Of a stretch of 64,000 nt of DNA, positions 63,724-64,000 are shown piece after piece; positions within the stretch are counted from its first letter, which is position 1; each line of letters opens with the position of its first letter. The position numbers and the translations under genes are program-made. The notes under the pieces are model-generated. The model was not told where the DNA came from, did no database searches, and was given only the letters and a program-made list of their open reading frames with translations. This stretch comes from Trachythela sp. YZ-2020 (taxonomy: Eukaryota; Cnidaria; Anthozoa; Malacalcyonacea; Clavulariidae), in contig JADLSH010000193.1 in the NCBI GenBank assembly GCA_016169945.1, positions 1,922,001 through 1,986,000 on the forward strand, read 5' to 3'.

Positions 63724-64000
63724 ATGAGTTTCAATGAATTAGAAAATGCATTCACATGGGGAGTTGATGATGGCAAATTTGGAGGATTCACAATTCCTAT
63801 AGCAGTTGGTGAAAAAGATGAAATCTTAACTACAATCACTAACCTTGTTGAAGAACATAAAACTAAAAATCCATTATACGGAAAATCTAAAACATTGTAT
63901 CTAAAATGTAAGGGTTTGACTAAATTATATAAAAAAGGGAGAGCAAACATTGAGGTTCGGTTCTCAGTTACAGGAGTCTACACATCAAAAACCGGTGAAG
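63724..64000 (+). CDS. Unrecognised protein, cut by the window edge
   Basis: An open frame of at least 92 codons from an ATG after TTAATAAAGAGAG, running off the right edge. It begins MSFNELENAF and contains basic KTLYLKCKGL and VRFSVTGVY blocks with a beta-strand-like pattern. Not recognised. Confidence 0.6.
   Translation, partial: MSFNELENAFTWGVDDGKFGGFTIPIAVGEKDEILTTITNLVEEHKTKNPLYGKSKTLYLKCKGLTKLYKKGRANIEVRFSVTGVYTSKTGE

Larger units (their letters stand above)
54500..64000. mobile_element. Endogenous Polinton/adintovirus-like element (left part)
   Basis: A gene-dense block, unlike the rest of the window, with intronless ORFs separated by few bases or overlapping. It includes the hallmark set for Polinton-type double-stranded DNA viruses: packaging ATPase, probable double-jelly-roll capsid protein and retrovirus-type integrase, plus many small membrane proteins. 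ORFs at 55,037-60,687 are mostly minus and those from 60,793 plus. A family-B DNA polymerase and a maturation protease are expected but not seen; they may lie to the right. Two genes carry single-base frameshifts, so this copy looks like a fossil or contains sequence errors. Both ends are unproven. Confidence 0.85.

Overview
The window is animal genomic DNA, most likely from an early-branching marine metazoan such as a cnidarian (a sponge is not excluded). Evidence: spliced genes with GT-AG introns, a conserved animal phospholipid gene (choline-phosphate cytidylyltransferase), LINE retrotransposons, many short inverted-repeat transposons with intact target duplications, and large DNA transposons/endogenous viral elements of kinds common in cnidarians. 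Nothing is prokaryotic. Exon boundaries are inferred from reading frame and splice consensus only.

Layout. 1-3.1 kb: intergenic, with fold-back repeats and a hAT-type MITE. 3.1-23.4 kb: one satellite array of about 107 monomers of about 190 bp, each holding a strong 14-bp-arm hairpin; at 16.6-21 kb the monomers form an 8-mer higher-order repeat, and the right edge decays over about 1 kb. 23.4-26.9 kb: intergenic DNA with MITEs. 26,980-36,496: a complete 9.5-kb DNA transposon with 79-bp terminal inverted repeats and a perfect 9-bp target duplication. It encodes a four-exon DUF6589-like transposase on + and a RecQ-like helicase on -, matching the helicase-bearing Academ type. A 5'-truncated LINE has split the helicase. 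36.9-37.5 kb: a small uncharacterised gene. 39.1-51 kb (-): six phase-consistent exons of choline-phosphate cytidylyltransferase, whose introns hold LINE fragments, a tRNA-derived SINE pair and several MITEs. 51.5-52.5 kb: another LINE 3' fragment.

54.5 kb to the right edge: part of an endogenous Polinton/adintovirus-like element. It encodes an A32/FtsK-type packaging ATPase, a probable double-jelly-roll major capsid protein (split by a frameshift), a retrovirus-type integrase (its chromodomain is out of frame), a collagen-like membrane protein and about ten small membrane or unrecognised proteins. Genes on the left are mainly on - and those on the right on +, diverging at 60.7 kb. No DNA polymerase B or protease is in the window; they may lie beyond 64,000.

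Two features tie this element together. Nearly every ORF begins a few bases after an AATAAA-type motif, and convergent gene pairs or gene 3' ends carry strong palindromes, suggesting a compact virus-like transcription start and hairpin-termination code. The two most informative finds are this signal set and the intact boundaries of the Academ-like transposon. The higher-order satellite and the very short hAT-type elements (31 and 76 bp, each with a perfect 8-bp duplication) come next.
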